Assembly (NCBI GenBank): GCA_023055505.1 | Contig: JALIRH010000002.1 | Location: 19,550,937 to 19,614,936 of the forward strand | Reading direction: 5' to 3' | DNA from: Callipepla californica brunnescens | Taxonomy: Eukaryota; Chordata; Aves; Galliformes; Odontophoridae | Length of the DNA: 64,000 nt | Shown: positions 1 through 14,700 of the stretch, piece by piece | Position numbering within the stretch: the first letter of the stretch is position 1 | Layout: each line of letters begins with the position of its first letter | Notes under the pieces: model-generated | Database searches by the model: none | What the model was told of the DNA's origin: nothing | Seen by the model: only the letters and a program-made list of their open reading frames with translations | Made by a program: the position numbers and the translations under genes

Positions 1-1066
1 AAATAAAGAAATTAGATGCCACTTTTTTTTTTCCTTTTTGAAGAATGTGAAAGAAAATGAGATGTTAAATAAAAGCAGTAAGAGTAAAGAAAAAGCAATA
101 TGATTTCATGATATTTTACATAACTTGCCATTGTCTACTTTAAATATTTTCTTTAGCTATCTAAATAAAAGGTTACAGAAATATAAGATTTAAGTGGGAC
201 ATGATACAGAGATTCCAGACCAAAAAAAAAAGCAGCTAAAGATTTTTTTTGTTTTAAGTTTTAGATTTATGTTTTAATTTATCATTGCTACTATACCACA
301 TTTGCTACAAAAGCTCTGCAGATGCTGTTTAAGGTATTAAACTGCATATCTTACAGATCCTCAAATGAAAAAAAGAACTGAATGGGAAAACATCTTGGAA
401 CGACAGCTGCCTTGAACTGAAGTGTTTCCTCTGGCAATTTCTCAGCATTATCTATTTTTAATTACAGAAAATACTTCCATTCTTCATACAGAAAATTTTC
501 CTATGATTTTAAGGACAAAAGCTGTGATTTGCAATAGCTTCCAAATAAATAATTTTTTATTTCTATTGTTTTAAAATTTTTGAAAGGCTACTTAACTTCA
601 CAGGGGATCAGCAACTCCAGTATTAAATTAACAAGTTTCATATTGCACCATCTCTTAGAAACAGAGCTCAGTGAAGGCAGTTCAAGTAAGAATTATTTAT
701 GATTGCTTCCAATCGGATTCTTACTGCAAATCCTAAAAGTGGCCTTGATCAATTATCTCCCATTCACACATGGCACTACACAAACTCTGTAATACTTTAA
801 TATCTCTACTCAACAGTAACTCATTGCTAATCTACTAATTTTACTTTCGTCTTAAAAAAGAAACAACTGTAAGGCTAAGGTCACAAGGAAATGAGGAGAA
901 CCATTTCCACGGGGACTGCTAGCACAGTGGGAACTTACAGTAAGGATCGCCTCCAGTAGGGAGTCAACTACTTTCAGAAATCACTACAGAGTATTTCCAG
1001 GATGTGTGATACAACTTGTTTGACCTTTGGTGAAAGGCCACCTCTTCAGGCAACCGCTTGTTGTAG

Positions 1067-1101
1067 GTCCCTTGGGTGGTCCGGGACCTGGGTGGTCCAG
1101 T
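1067..1101. repeat. short direct repeat GGGTGGTCC
   Basis: CTTGGGTGGTCCGGGAC is followed by CTGGGTGGTCC. It is a small GC-rich tandem repeat in an otherwise AT-rich area. Confidence 0.6.
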
Positions 1102-4100
1102 GATTGTAGGTTCGACAGCCTCTTTCAGTTTTTACTGTATTTAACTCTCTTACATGGCATTTTATTCTTCTGGAGAAACAATTCAAAGACTAAAACAAGA
1201 AACAGTCTCTTCTTTAAATCTCACTTCCTGAACATTATCAAGCCAAATGAGAAAACGGTATCACTAAAAACAACAAAAATCTGTATCACACCAAAAGGAA
1301 ATGGAGGGACAGTAGAGACCCCAAGCAATCCTGAACATATAACGCATCTGCACAGTAGTTTGACACCACTAATTTTGAAGTTACTATTAATGTTCTCATA
1401 GCACAGTTTCCAGAAGATCCACCTGACAGAGCTGTTGTGAGCATTATTAGTTTCTTATTAGTGTGGGATGAGAAAAGTAAGAGTTCAACAGTTCAAGGGA
1501 AGTTTCTATTCCCATAGATGTCTGCAGTGCTTCTGGCACCTGTCTGTTTTCTGCTTTGATTTTCAGCAAACTCCCTCAACACACAATCTGCTGTGAGGTG
1601 AAGACATTTAAACAACAATGACATGAGGAACTGCTCCCTGTAGAACCAATTTTAAAATACATCACTATCCAGAAAAACAGTGACAGAAACAAATTACTGA
1701 CTAAGAAATGGAGAGAGGTAACACTGTGTTTGGATGGAGTCCCTCACATCGTGGCCATTCAGTACTTCTTCAGAAATATCATCCAATATCTGTCCAACAC
1801 CTTCTGCAGTCATACTGAAAATTCAGGGTTATCCTTCATTTTTACTCTCAAGTTGTTGCACTCTTTTGCTATGTCCTTGTTCACTAAGTATACTGGATGT
1901 GAAAAACTAAGGATAATTAAATTGTCTTAGTTATCTATATGCATAGAACTCTGCAGCACACAGCTCAGCTGTTCCCTGCAACAATATAAAAGTTCATTTG
2001 AAGTTTAGGCAGATTAAATACAAAGTAAGATTAATTTTGCAGACACTGAAAAACACTATATGATAATAGAAGAAGACCAAAAAAAAAGAAAGCCAACAGC
2101 AACAAAAAAGAAACCCCACCAAAGAAAAGATACTCAGAAAAACAAACCAAGAATTCTAGTCAGGTCAAATTGGAAAAAACTAATTCTAAGCCTTTTAAAG
2201 AAACCTTTCTACATCCTTCTAAAAACAGAACTTTGTACTGATCCTTCTAATGTCCTTCTCCCCTTCTTTTCTTCTGAAGATACATGATCATATTAACAAG
2301 ACATTCCTCCCTCAGCACAGAAAATTTATTATTAACTAAGGTCACAGTCTTTGGAGAAAAATGCTTATATCTTAAGATGTGTGGGTGTTTTGTTTTTCTT
2401 TTTACATGTACATTTATTCGTAATGTTTAATAATCAAATACATTTCCAACACTTACTAAAGTATTTTAAACTAATCAATAGACTTATTAAGTAAAATTAG
2501 GATTTATAAACTTTTGAATTCTTCCTTATAAGCATTAATGCGTGTAAATGAGACACTGCCCAGAAGAGAAAACCTCAGCAGTCAAGTACGGCTAGCCAGC
2601 ATTCCCCCCTCTTAGGAGGTTCTGTTTCTTCACAAGATCAGATGTTCTTTGGCATATGGGGAGGGAAATAACCCTACAAACAAGCCTGCATTTGTTTTGG
2701 CTCAATGTGTTTTAATAGCTTGACTAAGCAAAAGCAACGTAAATGCTGAAAAGCAAAGTAGCAGCAGAAAGACAAAAGTCCTTCTCTGACTGAAGGACAA
2801 GCTCAAAATACCTCAGGTATGAAATCTCACTGTGGGAGAGAAGCAGTATATAAAACACCATGAAAAAATATCTTCACGTATACCTATGCACTATGCAATA
2901 ACCGCATTTAAAAACCTGCACTTATAGAATTCTGTAATGTTATCAGTTTTCATATGGAGAGTGTACGAGCAGCATATGTAAAACTGCTCAAATCACTCTG
3001 CTGTTAAGCAAACAAGCAAATGCCTGGAGGGGTCAGAATAAAGTAACTGGTCTCATTATGATGAATAGCATTAACTTGTTCTGTCTTGCCAAGTCAGTAA
3101 GTGGTGTGAATTTAATGGCAATTAGCTGAGATCAAAGTTGAAATGTCACGAACAAAGTAGGTAAAACTGACCATATCAAAGAAGGAAAGCGTATCATGGG
3201 TGACTGAGAAAAAATTACTTAGATTTATTCAGAATGTTTTGAGTTGTTAATAGAAAAGGACAGATCCTTATACAATGTTTATTTTCAAAACAGTATTACT
3301 GATTAAGCAGATTTCTAGGAGACTGCTTTCACGGGTAAATTGACCAAAAAAAACCAATAGTGAAGTAAACTTTTCTGTAATAGCTCCCATTGTGGACACA
3401 CTGCTCTGAATATTTTCCCAAGAAATTCAATTCTCAGTTAAAGTCATGCACTCTCCCTCCTACCTGGCAAACAAATGGGAATAGTAATTTAGCAGCCATT
3501 CAAAGCAACAGAAAATGTCCACAAGCATCAGAAAACAGCAGAAGGGGAAAAAGTTCATGTGTTGCACAGCCGGTAGACTTTAGGAATTGTAATAGGAAAA
3601 ATATTCCTCTCATTAAATCTACATACCTTAATCAAGACTGACACAAAAATAATTCTACACACTTAAATGATATGGGATGAATCTGGGAAACTAGCTTTGG
3701 ATTGTTGCTTCAGATTATTTTTGTGCTTTAGAAGATCTCTACTTCCAAATAATATTAACAGGAATTGATGCCTATATCTTAGAAAACCAACAGCATGCTT
3801 TCAAATATTTATATATTTTCAACTACTACCGATATAAAATTCCATGTCTCATTATTGACTTCCAAGTGAAAATCTGAAAATATTCTATGATAATTCTTAT
3901 CGCATTTTACAAGGATAGTAACATATATTTTACTGACATGCTGAAACAGAAAGAAGTTAAATAATTAGACAAGACCAGCAAGTCAATGGAAGAATAAAAG
4001 AATCAACACAAGCCAGCTTTTTTTGGCTGTAATCACTAGCTCAGTCATTTAACATAGGCGAAATAATAAACAATGAAAACAAGTTGCAATGCTGTTTGAA

Positions 4101-7100
4101 TTAAAACCATTAAACCTGGACACAAAGAAATTGTCCAGTATAATAAATGGCAGTATATTTTTGACCTTAACCTGAAGGGTAAAGAACCAGAAGTTCTTAG
4201 GTAATTAGTCAGTGAGGTCAATGAGAGATTTGCTAGAGCAAGAACTACGTTTCTCAGAAGATCAAAGATAACCAGCATTACACTCTGCCCTAACCAGACC
4301 CAGATTCACACTTTCCCTTACTTATTTACATTGATCTTATGAGTATTTTATAGATCCATCAGAATAAATGTGCTTTTACTCTTTTACTAATATTTGTTTA
4401 ATTAAGTTAATTAATTACAGCTTAACTGAAATATCGTACAGAAGACCTCACGCAGCTTTCAAAGTGTACACTGAATGCTAATCCCCCTTTTTTTTTTTCC
4501 TCTTTTAACTAGCAGTGGAGATGAAGTCAATAAATTGTCAATAACATACTTGCTTTGATGGATCTTCAGTAATTTACTTTCATACCACTTCATAAATTTC
4601 TTAGGAAAACTTCTGGGGTCTCTGATACAGTACCTCTGCCATGGGAAAATTTGGTTTAAATCTGCTCTGCTGCCAATAAACCAATAAGAGTAACTGGCTG
4701 ATAATCCTCCCACGCTGCCCTGTTTAGGTATATGCATTCAACCAGCGAAAGTTTAATTTGTTCCGCTAATGGCACAGAACACTACTCAAACTTATTCACC
4801 ATATAAATTTGAACTTCACTCTGCTACTTTTTGTTATTCCTTTGGCAGAAAATTCAAGCAATTGAATGCTTTGTAATTTGAACTATTTTATCTTTTCTTT
4901 GATCTTAAGCATAACAATAACAGTGGACACTATCAGTAACTAAATATTAAACTGCACTTCACAGAAGAAGCACATTAAAAAGCCTTCGAAAAATCTGAAT
5001 ATTATTTGTATTGGCACACTGACATGCAAGGCACTTTCTACTGTTCAGGAATAATGTTACACTTACTAGAAGTAATGCACTAACACCAGTGATGTCAGCT
5101 ACCTTCAACATATTTCAAGCTGCAGTGCTTTTCCTTTAGGATTTCTACTTGGATGACACATGTCTTAACTAGGAACAGTGTTTGTTTGAAAGAGAATTTA
5201 ACTTATAACGACATACCAAAAATTTAATATAGAAGCCACACAAACTCAAAACACAATTGAGTGGCATAAAAGCTTCTTTTAAAAGAAGTGCTGCAGGAAC
5301 TGTACATTCATGATAGCCCGAGGACAGATGGAGTTGAGTAAAAATTCCTGAAATCTATGAAGAAACTATCATGTTATAATACATGTTATTACTATCCCAT
5401 CTCAGGAAGAAAGATTACTGGAGAATGTTAAAAAATAACACCCTCAGTCAACTTCTCTTCCAGCAGGTTGCATATGGGAGGGAATTTGTCTAAGCTTCCT
5501 AAAAAGATGTCAACAGCACTGCACAGTTACTGACAAACTAGCTAGAATTTGTTAATAAAAAAAAAAAAAGAAAAGCAAGCCTCTAAGTGTTGTGCTGGCA
5601 TTCTTCCTGGGGTATGAAGAAACAACTGGAGACTTGCTAAAGGAACTTGAGTTTTCCTTATTTTCCACTGCCAACCCACTGGGAAAGAAGAACATCTAAA
5701 TTTGTACAATCCCTCTGTTTGTAACACACTGATACACCGCTACAAGCAGACCAAACAACATGCTGCGGATTAGAACCTTTTTTTTTAAGCTTTCAAATCT
5801 CAAAAGATTTGTTTTCAGAACATCCTATTGAGACAGAATGAGAATAGTCACCTTCTCACCTTACACTAATATGCATACCTAAATACGCAGATACAGTAAA
5901 ATACAAAAATATTTAAGAAAATTATGAGAGCTATTCTGCAATTTGGTCATTCTACTTTTTTCAGCTTTCATTAAGAAATCAACTCTTGCCTCTGTAAATT
6001 CTTAATTCAGTGTTTCATTTTAAGAAAAGGATGGTAAGGTGGAAGATTTTCTTTCTCATTTAGGAAAATATTCAAAAATCCTCTGGAAGCAGAAAGCAAG
6101 TTGGGTGTCATGGTTTTGTGATTTTTGGAGACCATAACACTGGGCTAGATTCACATTTTTATTAATTAAATAGAAAATTTTATCTTGTTAAGCTAGTTTT
6201 ACTTCCTGGAGAAGTAGAAGCAGGAGGGCTTCTGATGTAGGGAATCATGGCCCCGTGAGGTGTGAACCCCAAATGAGTATACAAAAAAGGTCAAGTTACA
6301 TTTGGCACTCATGATCCTGCAAGTCATACATGCTGGGTGCTATGCTGTAAGACAGTGCAATTACACCCCCACCCCAAAAAAGCACTTTGGTAAGAGAACA
6401 TAGAGGTCTGTCTTACACAGAAACAGCAGAACTTGTCCCATGCCTGAAAGCATGGTGGGAATGCAGAATTTGCTGTTTTCTCAAAGCCAGAACTTAAATG
6501 GTGCTGGTTCCTGTCCTTGACTTCAAGAAGTTCTCAGTATAACAGCACTCACTGGCAAGTGTTTCGCTGTAGGACCTCACATAAAATGATGGAAGAACAT
6601 TTTGTTCCCTTAGCATTACCTCATGCTATTTTTGTACCAATATGCCTTAATTTGTAATTTCTCTGCTCTTAAAATGTTCTGGAGTCACTTGCTCAAGTAT
6701 ACTCACACCTCAATACACAGAAATCATGTCAGAGCTAGCTGAGCTGCTGCAATTAGAGCAGAGGTGACCAATTGTTGCAGCTAAAAGTAGAGCCAAGCTG
6801 CAGGCAAGGCAGTAAGACTCAGTACATCCTTTTTGCAAATACTCCCCCATCACTTGCTTGAATCAACACATTAGAGTAGCACCTCAGTGGAGAAGAACAA
6901 TGCAAAATGTTCCATTATGCACAATGGCATACAATGAACACTGCCTGTATCAGCTACACCTTCAGTACCTTTAACTTGACGCCTTGGACCAATGCTTGTT
7001 AAGATTTTGACCATCATATTTCTACCTTTCAGGCTGACTGTTCTTGCCTCACAGTTTTCACATTAACAAGAAGGCATGATCTCTGAATTTGGGGCCTAAT

Positions 7101-7879
7101 CTGCCACCATTGCTTAACAAGCACCCGATCATTCAATTGTGATTTTGGGAGAGTAATTTTCCAGTGGAAAAAAACAAGTTTGCCTGTTAGCAATAGCCTG
7201 TTTCAGGAAAAAAACAGAAAAATAAAACAAAGATACACATTCTACTTGTAAAACAAATGACAATTTCCTGAATGGTCCTTAAGTAAGAACTTCTGCAGCC
7301 TTACTGGCTGTGATAAGATCATTAATATCTTAATAAGTACCCTGACACAGATAAACATGGACATTGCAGTCAGTCTCCAAAGCACCACACAAAGAAGGCT
7401 CACACAGCCCTTACAGATGCACAACAAGCAGAAGTGGGCATTTCTGCTCTCACTCATCCCATGCCACAGCAGTTCCTACAATTCCTGCAGTGAAATTCCT
7501 GGTTGCTTCTGAACTGTTTACTTGAGAAGTATGAGGATATTTGAGACACAACATCTGGCACTTCTGACCAAAAACCTCTCATTCAAGTGTAATGGGATGC
7601 ATACTCTTTGGTACTGTGCAAGCATTTGAAGAAAAATTAAAGTTGAACAGTTAATTTCCTACATGTCTATCTTTTCAAAGGAAACATGGTATCAAGCTGT
7701 GAAGACAAGGAACCCAGCAATTGAAATTCAATGCAGTCATCTGCAAAAGACTGTGCAAGCTGTAACATCCCAACAGTGCAGAGACAGACTGACTTTTAAT
7801 GCACATATTCTATCAGCCATTACACTCTGATGATCTTAGTGGGCATGCAGGTGGCAATTTTTGAAATTGCTATTGATAC

Positions 7880-7932
7880 ATTTGCTTTATTTTGATATTT
7901 TACAAACCCTTTATTTGGATATTTCACAAACC
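7880..7932. repeat. imperfect tandem repeat, ~24 bp
   Basis: TTTGATATTTTACAAACCC is followed by TTTGGATATTTCACAAACCC. Confidence 0.6.
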
Positions 7933-9090
7933 CATAGTATTACTTATCCCTCATCCCAACAGAAGTTAGAACAAAGTCTTTACAAACTATCATAACAAAA
8001 CAAGTAAGATTACAACACTGAGTTGGAATATTTTGTGCCTTGAATACATGCAAAAAAAAAAAAAAATATTCAGAATCCCAGTTCCTAAATGTTCAAACAT
8101 CTCAACAAAATGTGAAGTCTTGAACTGAGGATGCAGGAATTTAAGTAATACTGATTTTCGTTAACAATTAAATGATTGAATCTCCCTTCGGACTAAAAGC
8201 AGAGCCAACAGCTAGTAGCTGACATCTCACTTCAACATTTTACAGCTGCTCCACAGCAAAGACTTCAGACATTTGAATGCATGCATGCATCTTATTTTCC
8301 CAGGATTTCAAAGTCCACATCCAGGCTTCTGCTCAGCCATTATAAATGAGTAATTCAAGTAGGGCATGACTGCTTCTTGTATTAACTTGATAAAGATGTT
8401 TCACTCAAATTGCATCAACAGTTGTGTTAACTCATCCCTTACACAGACTCATTCTATGCTATGTTAACAGTTTAAAGAAACAAAAACAATTTATTGCCCA
8501 TTATGTCTTCATACTAAATGAGGTATTATGAAGACTGCACTGTTATTATCACACTTGTTTTCTAAACTCTGAAATGCAAATATACCTAGTTTCCTTATTT
8601 TTAAATCTAAAAGTTTTATCGGCTTATTGCACTCTGCATTAAAGTCTTAATTAAAACATCCAACTACTTAAAAGACTGATACATGCATTTTCAACTACAC
8701 CAATTGGTTCTCACTAAATTCAGTTATAATGAAGATTATTTCCTGTCTGATGAGGTTTCCAAAAATTGGTTTAAAAACAATTTTAATCCAATAGATTAAT
8801 TTTACGCTTACTCCTTATTATCAAATATAAAGCTGTTTTGCTATAAATTTAACATCTGAATAATATTAATCCAGGGCTCTGGCTTAAATACATTCTGAAA
8901 ACTATAATGACATATTAAACATCTTTCATTTTCTTCTATGAATTTTCAGTTCACAACCTACAGACAAGGTTTGCTCAGTAACTGATTCCCTTTCCTCTTA
9001 ACACAAAGGGAACAAATCATAAAGCTCAAGATAACAGGGAGAATTCACATTCTCCTTACAGAAATTTATTTCCATCAAATAAACAACAGT

Positions 9091-9176
9091 GACAGTTGTC
9101 CAACCCCATGGCAGGGGATCGGAACTGGATGGTTTTTAAGGTCCCTTACAACCCAAATCATTCTGTGATTCTATAA
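9091..9176 (+). mobile_element. CR1 retrotransposon 3'-end fragment
   Basis: A short 5'-truncated non-LTR retrotransposon. It starts at a GTCCAACCCCATGGCAGGGG-like motif, continues through GGAACTGGATGG and GTCCCTTACAACCC, and ends in the CR1 tail ATTCTGTGATTCTA. The order of these motifs gives plus orientation. CR1 elements are typically 5'-truncated on insertion. Confidence 0.85.
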
Positions 9177-11246
9177 TTAAATATCAAATATATTGTGTAT
9201 ATAATTATTACAAAGGCCAATGAGGACAAAAGGTCCAGTTTATTTAAAAGATAACTATGTCTGATCAGAATTATCCTGTCATGAGCAAACACAGAACAGA
9301 AAGGAAAAATATTACCCAGAGGTGATGATTCATCACTTGCACTCCACTAATGTTAAGCCAGACACTTTAATGTTTCATCAGACTTCATAGCTTCTCCATT
9401 CTTCCAGTGAAAGTGTTTCTATTTACTAAATCTTCATTATTTTCCCACTTTGCAAGAAATAAAACCAAAACAGAACAAAAAGTCTTCTGTGAAAGCCAAT
9501 TTTGGTTTTACACTTTTCACTGTAATAAAGCTACATTTCTTTACCGTTAAGTAGCTTTATTCAATTAAAAAAAAAAATAAAAAAATCACTAACCACAGGT
9601 CCTAGTAACGCACTGGGAGATAGGAAGATGCAGTCATCCTCCAATTCGTTCAGATTATTACCCTAACATGAATGTTCAGGATTATTCTTTATTTTCATTT
9701 GGGGTTTAAATGATATTATTAGAAAACAGTCACTTTTTTCCCCTCTGGTGTGACAGTTCTCAGCGCTGGCATTCAAAAAGCTGCAGCTCACACTGACTGG
9801 TGCCTTCCTGCCCATCCTCCCACATGCAGTGGGCTGCTATTCCAGCACTTCTGGACATAAAGCAGCACAGTCCCAGCTACTTCTGCAGCTTGGCATCAGT
9901 CCCAGGCAAATGGCCCCAGAAGCTGTACAATGACAGATGATGCACAGAGGCTAAAAGTGGAAGAACTGACAGATGTAGGCAGACACTTACTGCATTGACA
10001 AAGAGTTGACACATTTGTTCAGGACTCCCCGACCTTTCCGTTCCCATTGATAGGGCACCCATTCCTCTGGCAGTGCTTCGTGGTGCATAACCAAGCAATA
10101 ATCTCATTCAGTTAAGATAGTACAACCTCAGAATGATTTCCTAGTCTGTTTGTAGATGTAAAGAAGCAATTTCCTAAATCTCTAGGGGAAAATCACTTTT
10201 TCTTTTTTGAGATCCATCTACCACATATTGAAAATACATCAGCAATTAGGAAAACACTTACGAAAAGCAGACTTGGCATTAATTTGCTGTGCTGTAAGTG
10301 GAGCTCAATACCAACAATTAGTAGCGGAAGGGTGAACAGGAACACAGAACTCAGCAGATTACTTTTCTCCAGCAAATGTTTCTGCCATAACCAAACCAGC
10401 TGCAAGATTAGGACAACACCTAGGATTTTCTCATTCAGTCATGGTTTCAGGAAAACACACTGTTCTCCTTTTCAAAATGCCTTCTCCTCTACTGAAAAAT
10501 GTGAATCTGACCTTCTCATTGAATTATATATCCAAAATAATGCCATCACTAGATTTCTCAAAAAGCTTTAGTGCTCTGTTCAGTACAAAAAAAATATCAA
10601 GATATCCCAGAGGGAAGTATTATTTTTTTTTTAATGAGATGTACTTGAAAATTTAGCACTTAGATATACAGTACTCACAGTATATTTGCTGTACTTAGAA
10701 ATCTGTTACGTAGAGATTTATAGTTAAATGCTCTCATTACATGTACATAGGGTAAACTGAGGTCTTAAACAGAGCTGAAAAGTTGCACGTGCAATTTGCC
10801 CTTGTGCCAATTTTAAGCATTTGTGTCACCTTAGAGTGCAAGAACATACTCAGATATCTTGTGCATATTAGTTTGATTTCACTGCTTCCAGAGGTGATGG
10901 GAAAATGAAATCAGCTCAAACAGCTCAGAAGTGATTAAATGGTCTAAAGGTTAGAAGTGACTAATGGCTTCTGCAGCACCCATTTCTGTATGGTTTGCAG
11001 ATTTTTGATAAAAGTAGATGGCGATTTTCAGAAGCTTCATAGCACCTGAAGGAAATTAAGCCCATTTTAGTACATCTGAAGATGGATACCTTACAGCTAA
11101 TCTACTCAGAATCGATTGCCATTTGGTACACCATAGGAATACATTTTAGTTAAGGGCTCATCACTGGGGGTTACTTAGTTGAATTTAAAAGCAATCAATT
11201 TAATGCTAGTTTGGCAGTTCCTGGGGGTGTGAACTGCTTCATTTTA

Positions 11247-11784
11247 CAAGGGCTGGTCTGAAAGAAATGCCTCCTACTTTATTATGTCAGCTCATAACAT
11301 CAGAGGTAGATGGTGGTGGTATAAAAGGAGAGGAATAACCTTCCTGACGATGTGCTGTTGCTGTGTGACAGATGGCAGCAGAGGGGCAGTCTGACAGAAT
11401 GGCATCTGACATGGAAGTACATATGAATCAATGGCGTGGAACCAAATTCAACTGTGTGGAAGAATGCATCCACTGACATTTATCAACACTTGCTGAACAT
11501 TTATGGAGACTAAACAGTGGATGTGAGCACAGTGAGGTGGTGGGTGGTACATTTCAGCAGTAATGACAGTGGGTTATCTCCAAAGGCACAAGGCTTGCAA
11601 GTGCAGCATGCAGACTCTTCATTGCTGGCAAAAATGCAGAGCTGATGTTGATAAGTATGTTGAAAAACAGCATTTTGAAGCTGAGAATTTGCTCTACCAA
11701 ATACTGTGACTGTTCTCCCCTGTACCTGTTGTGGTTTCTATGGAAATAAACAGGAAGCACTACTTTCAGAGTGACTTATGTACA
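11247..11784 (+). mobile_element. Galluhop-like mariner, internally deleted (~0.54 kb)
   Basis: A Tc1/mariner-type DNA transposon. The left end GGTCTGAAAGAAATGCCTCC and the right end (reverse complement CACTCTGAAAGTAGTGCTTCC) form imperfect terminal inverted repeats, with TA dinucleotides close outside both ends. The interior keeps the start of a degraded transposase and then the 3' untranslated part, which includes GTTGTGGTTTCTATGGAAATAA just before the right repeat. From memory, the intact chicken Galluhop element is about 1.2 kb, so the catalytic centre is missing. This copy cannot encode a working transposase. Confidence 0.85.
11372..11568 (+). pseudogene. remnant of mariner transposase N-terminus
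   Basis: The frame opening MAAEGQSDRMASDMEVHM resembles the first residues of the Galluhop mariner transposase. It is followed by frame changes and stops (TGA near 11475 and TAA near 11512). A later in-frame remnant, TVDVSTVRWWVVHFSS, belongs to the N-terminal DNA-binding region. The DDD catalytic domain is absent because of the internal deletion. Function is lost. Confidence 0.65.
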
Positions 11785-14700
11785 TTAACTGTGCAGTCAA
11801 TTTCTAATGGCAAAATTTTATATTGTGACTGCAAATGTCTATTTGCAACATCATGAAATGAATTTTTGTGGGATCTGCGGGACAGCAATGTGTGGAAGAG
11901 GAATGGCTAAATACTTAAGACTGTATCCCAAATCATGCAAACAAGACTGCTAGTGCATTTGTGTGTACTATGACAGGAATACTTGAAGTGAGAGATCTGC
12001 AGCTTTGTTTTTAGTTTTGTTTGTTTCTTTGTTTCAACAACTACAGAGTTGAAAAACTCTGGCAGAAAAAATATCAGCCAGGCAGTAATCGCAATCAGAG
12101 TTTAACTGTACCTAAGCAGCCATCACAATTTCTGCACTTTAAATAATGGGAGCACTTAATACCGTTTTTCATAAATGTGCTAAGTTTCTGTTCAGTAATA
12201 TGTTATTCAATCAATTGTTATTAAAATCTGAAAAACAGGAGTTGACCTGGTCAGAATGTGTTTATATTTCACCTACTGCTTTTCAGTTATATCTATTTAG
12301 CATTTCATTACAAAAAAATGCCATGTTATATGAACCATTTACATCACAAAAGTGGTAGTGAGAGCAATATAATTCAATTATAAAAGCTGGAAACGGTTTA
12401 AACACTATTTGAAAGTAAACAGTTACAGTCCCTTATGCCCATGTCTGGGAAACATCCAAATGGAAGCTAAAGATCCCATGGCATTTTTTCAGAATGAGTA
12501 GGAGCTATCCCAATATGCTGGCCAACATATATTTTCTCAATTAAAAACAGATTTCAGTGTCCAAAGCTATGTGTCAGCAATTGCTGAGAGCATATGCCTG
12601 TCACATTTCCAAAAATCTCTGCACCATCAGTAAGTGTCTAGTCGCCTTGCTGAATAATGCTTTTCCAGATGCCACAATTAGAAAAGGTGAATGCGTTTTT
12701 ATACATATATGAAGCTCAGGGACATTATCCACTATTGTTCTGGAAACAGAAGTTTTCATTTGAACCCACATTTAATTTTCAGGGCTTTCTGCTGTTTTTT
12801 TTTTATCCTCCATAAATGAAGCATTAGGTATGACTGTGGTACTCTATGAAACACTCTGACACCCTATGTAAATAGGCTCTGTCAAGACTGCAAAAAGAAA
12901 TCCTATGAAACACACATACACAGAAACAAATAAAGGCTTCAGGAATAGCCTTATATTTGCCATTCTTAATTCCAATTCCTTTACAAATGTAACAATTTAT
13001 AAGGTTAAAAAAGCTTAACACTCAGTTTTTGCATTAGTTTCACAGTATTTTTAGGTTGTTTTCTGCTTGAAATGCAGGTAGAAAGATTTTCCTTATGCAC
13101 TTTAAATTGTGCGGACCTCATATAGCATCCACAGCTAAAGAGATCAAATAATCAGTTGTCAAGATTGAAGCATGAGCTCCTATCCCCGGAGCTAGAAGAT
13201 CAACTACATTATCTATAGGTAGAAGGCTGTTATTCAGAGACGTAAGAAAAAGTCAAGCAATGCAACCCTAAAGAGAAAAACATAAGTGCAGAAAAAAAAT
13301 CTCTTGTTTCATGAGGAAATCTGTTGAGCATCTCAGACTCCTGCTATTCAGAGTTCATTGTTCACATTTACTTGCTTAATATTTTAATATTTTTTGCCAT
13401 ATTACCAAATACTTAGCTGCTGCTACTAAAAAAAATTGGACAAAAATACCTCTTTGGCTAGAGATTTTACTCTGTTGATTGCCACAGAGCAGCAAAATGG
13501 CACAACTTGAAGCCAGTCAGTCACTCATGCTTGAAAATAAAACAGAAATTTTGAAGGAACTGACCTAGGCAGGCTTGCTTCCTAGCAACTGATAGGACAG
13601 ACTGTCATTTGTTTTTGTGAGACCATTTTTCCATTATCATTTTTCAGATTTCAGAATCCTATTCACTCACAATTTCAGAATTAGGGTACATGTACTGCAG
13701 AAGGATTTATGGCAGACAGAGAAAGAGAACCCAGGCAGAGATGAAAACAGCATTAGACCATGAGGACCTGCAGAATTCCTTGAAGGAAAGGTGAATGAGC
13801 AGCCTTAGCTGAGCAGTGCACAATTACCTTTCTATAACCAAATTTTATTACCAGTCATGAAAAGCAAAGCAACCCACTGGAAATGATGTTAATTTAGTTA
13901 GTATAGAAAAGCACATCCCTCCCTGATGCTACTTGCTCTCATGGACATGAAAATATTAACTAGAGCCAGAAGAGTGACAGACTGTGCCTGAGGACAAGTT
14001 TACTTCCCCCTTAGACTTAGTAAATTTTAGACTTCCCTAAGACAGCAGTAACGGAGATTTACGTCTGGAAAATATTTGGTACTTAACCTGTGCTGTAGTG
14101 CACAATATATTGGGTTGCGAGGGTAAAGAACGAGGAGAAAGCATACTCAAACTGGTAAATGTATGAAATCGCATGTATTTTAGAAGACAGTTTAACTTTT
14201 ACAGATAGGTTTTAACTCAAATTTACATTTAACACTGCTATTGACTTGTTCTCAACATGACCTCCCTGTCCTGAACCTCTCTGTACTACCACTTAGTGCC
14301 CTCCCTCACTAGAACTTACGATAAAATTAACATGCTTGGTCTGTTACAACTATGAGTTACCAGAGTAGAAACATGAACATCACAAGTAACTGTTGTTCCT
14401 TCAATGAAGAAGCTGGAAAAGGAGAAACTATTTCACATGGAAAAAGCCAGTTTATTTTTTCATCAATACCCATCACCATTAAACAGAAGCCTTTAACAGG
14501 AAGTACATCTTGGTCTGAGATGAGCATCTTCAGCGCCATCTCTAAAAAAAAATTTTAGTACACTACATTTAAATCATATTACTCTACAAAACAAAAGCCA
14601 TCCTTCTCAATTAGGAACGAACATGAACAACTTTGTCAACATAATACCAGATGTTTTCTTTCCTATGATCAACTAATCTCAAAATCTAGAGAGAGAAATT

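Noticed and set aside
4459..4737. A minus-strand frame with a possible GTATGT donor (ending near KIHQSK).
   Set aside because: The acceptor is weak and the sequence does not resemble VPS13B or any family I know.
9991..10107. A minus-strand segment ending at a good GTAAGTGT donor (QLFVNA).
   Set aside because: No acceptor gives a phase that fits the neighbouring segment at 10262-10399 or VPS13B.
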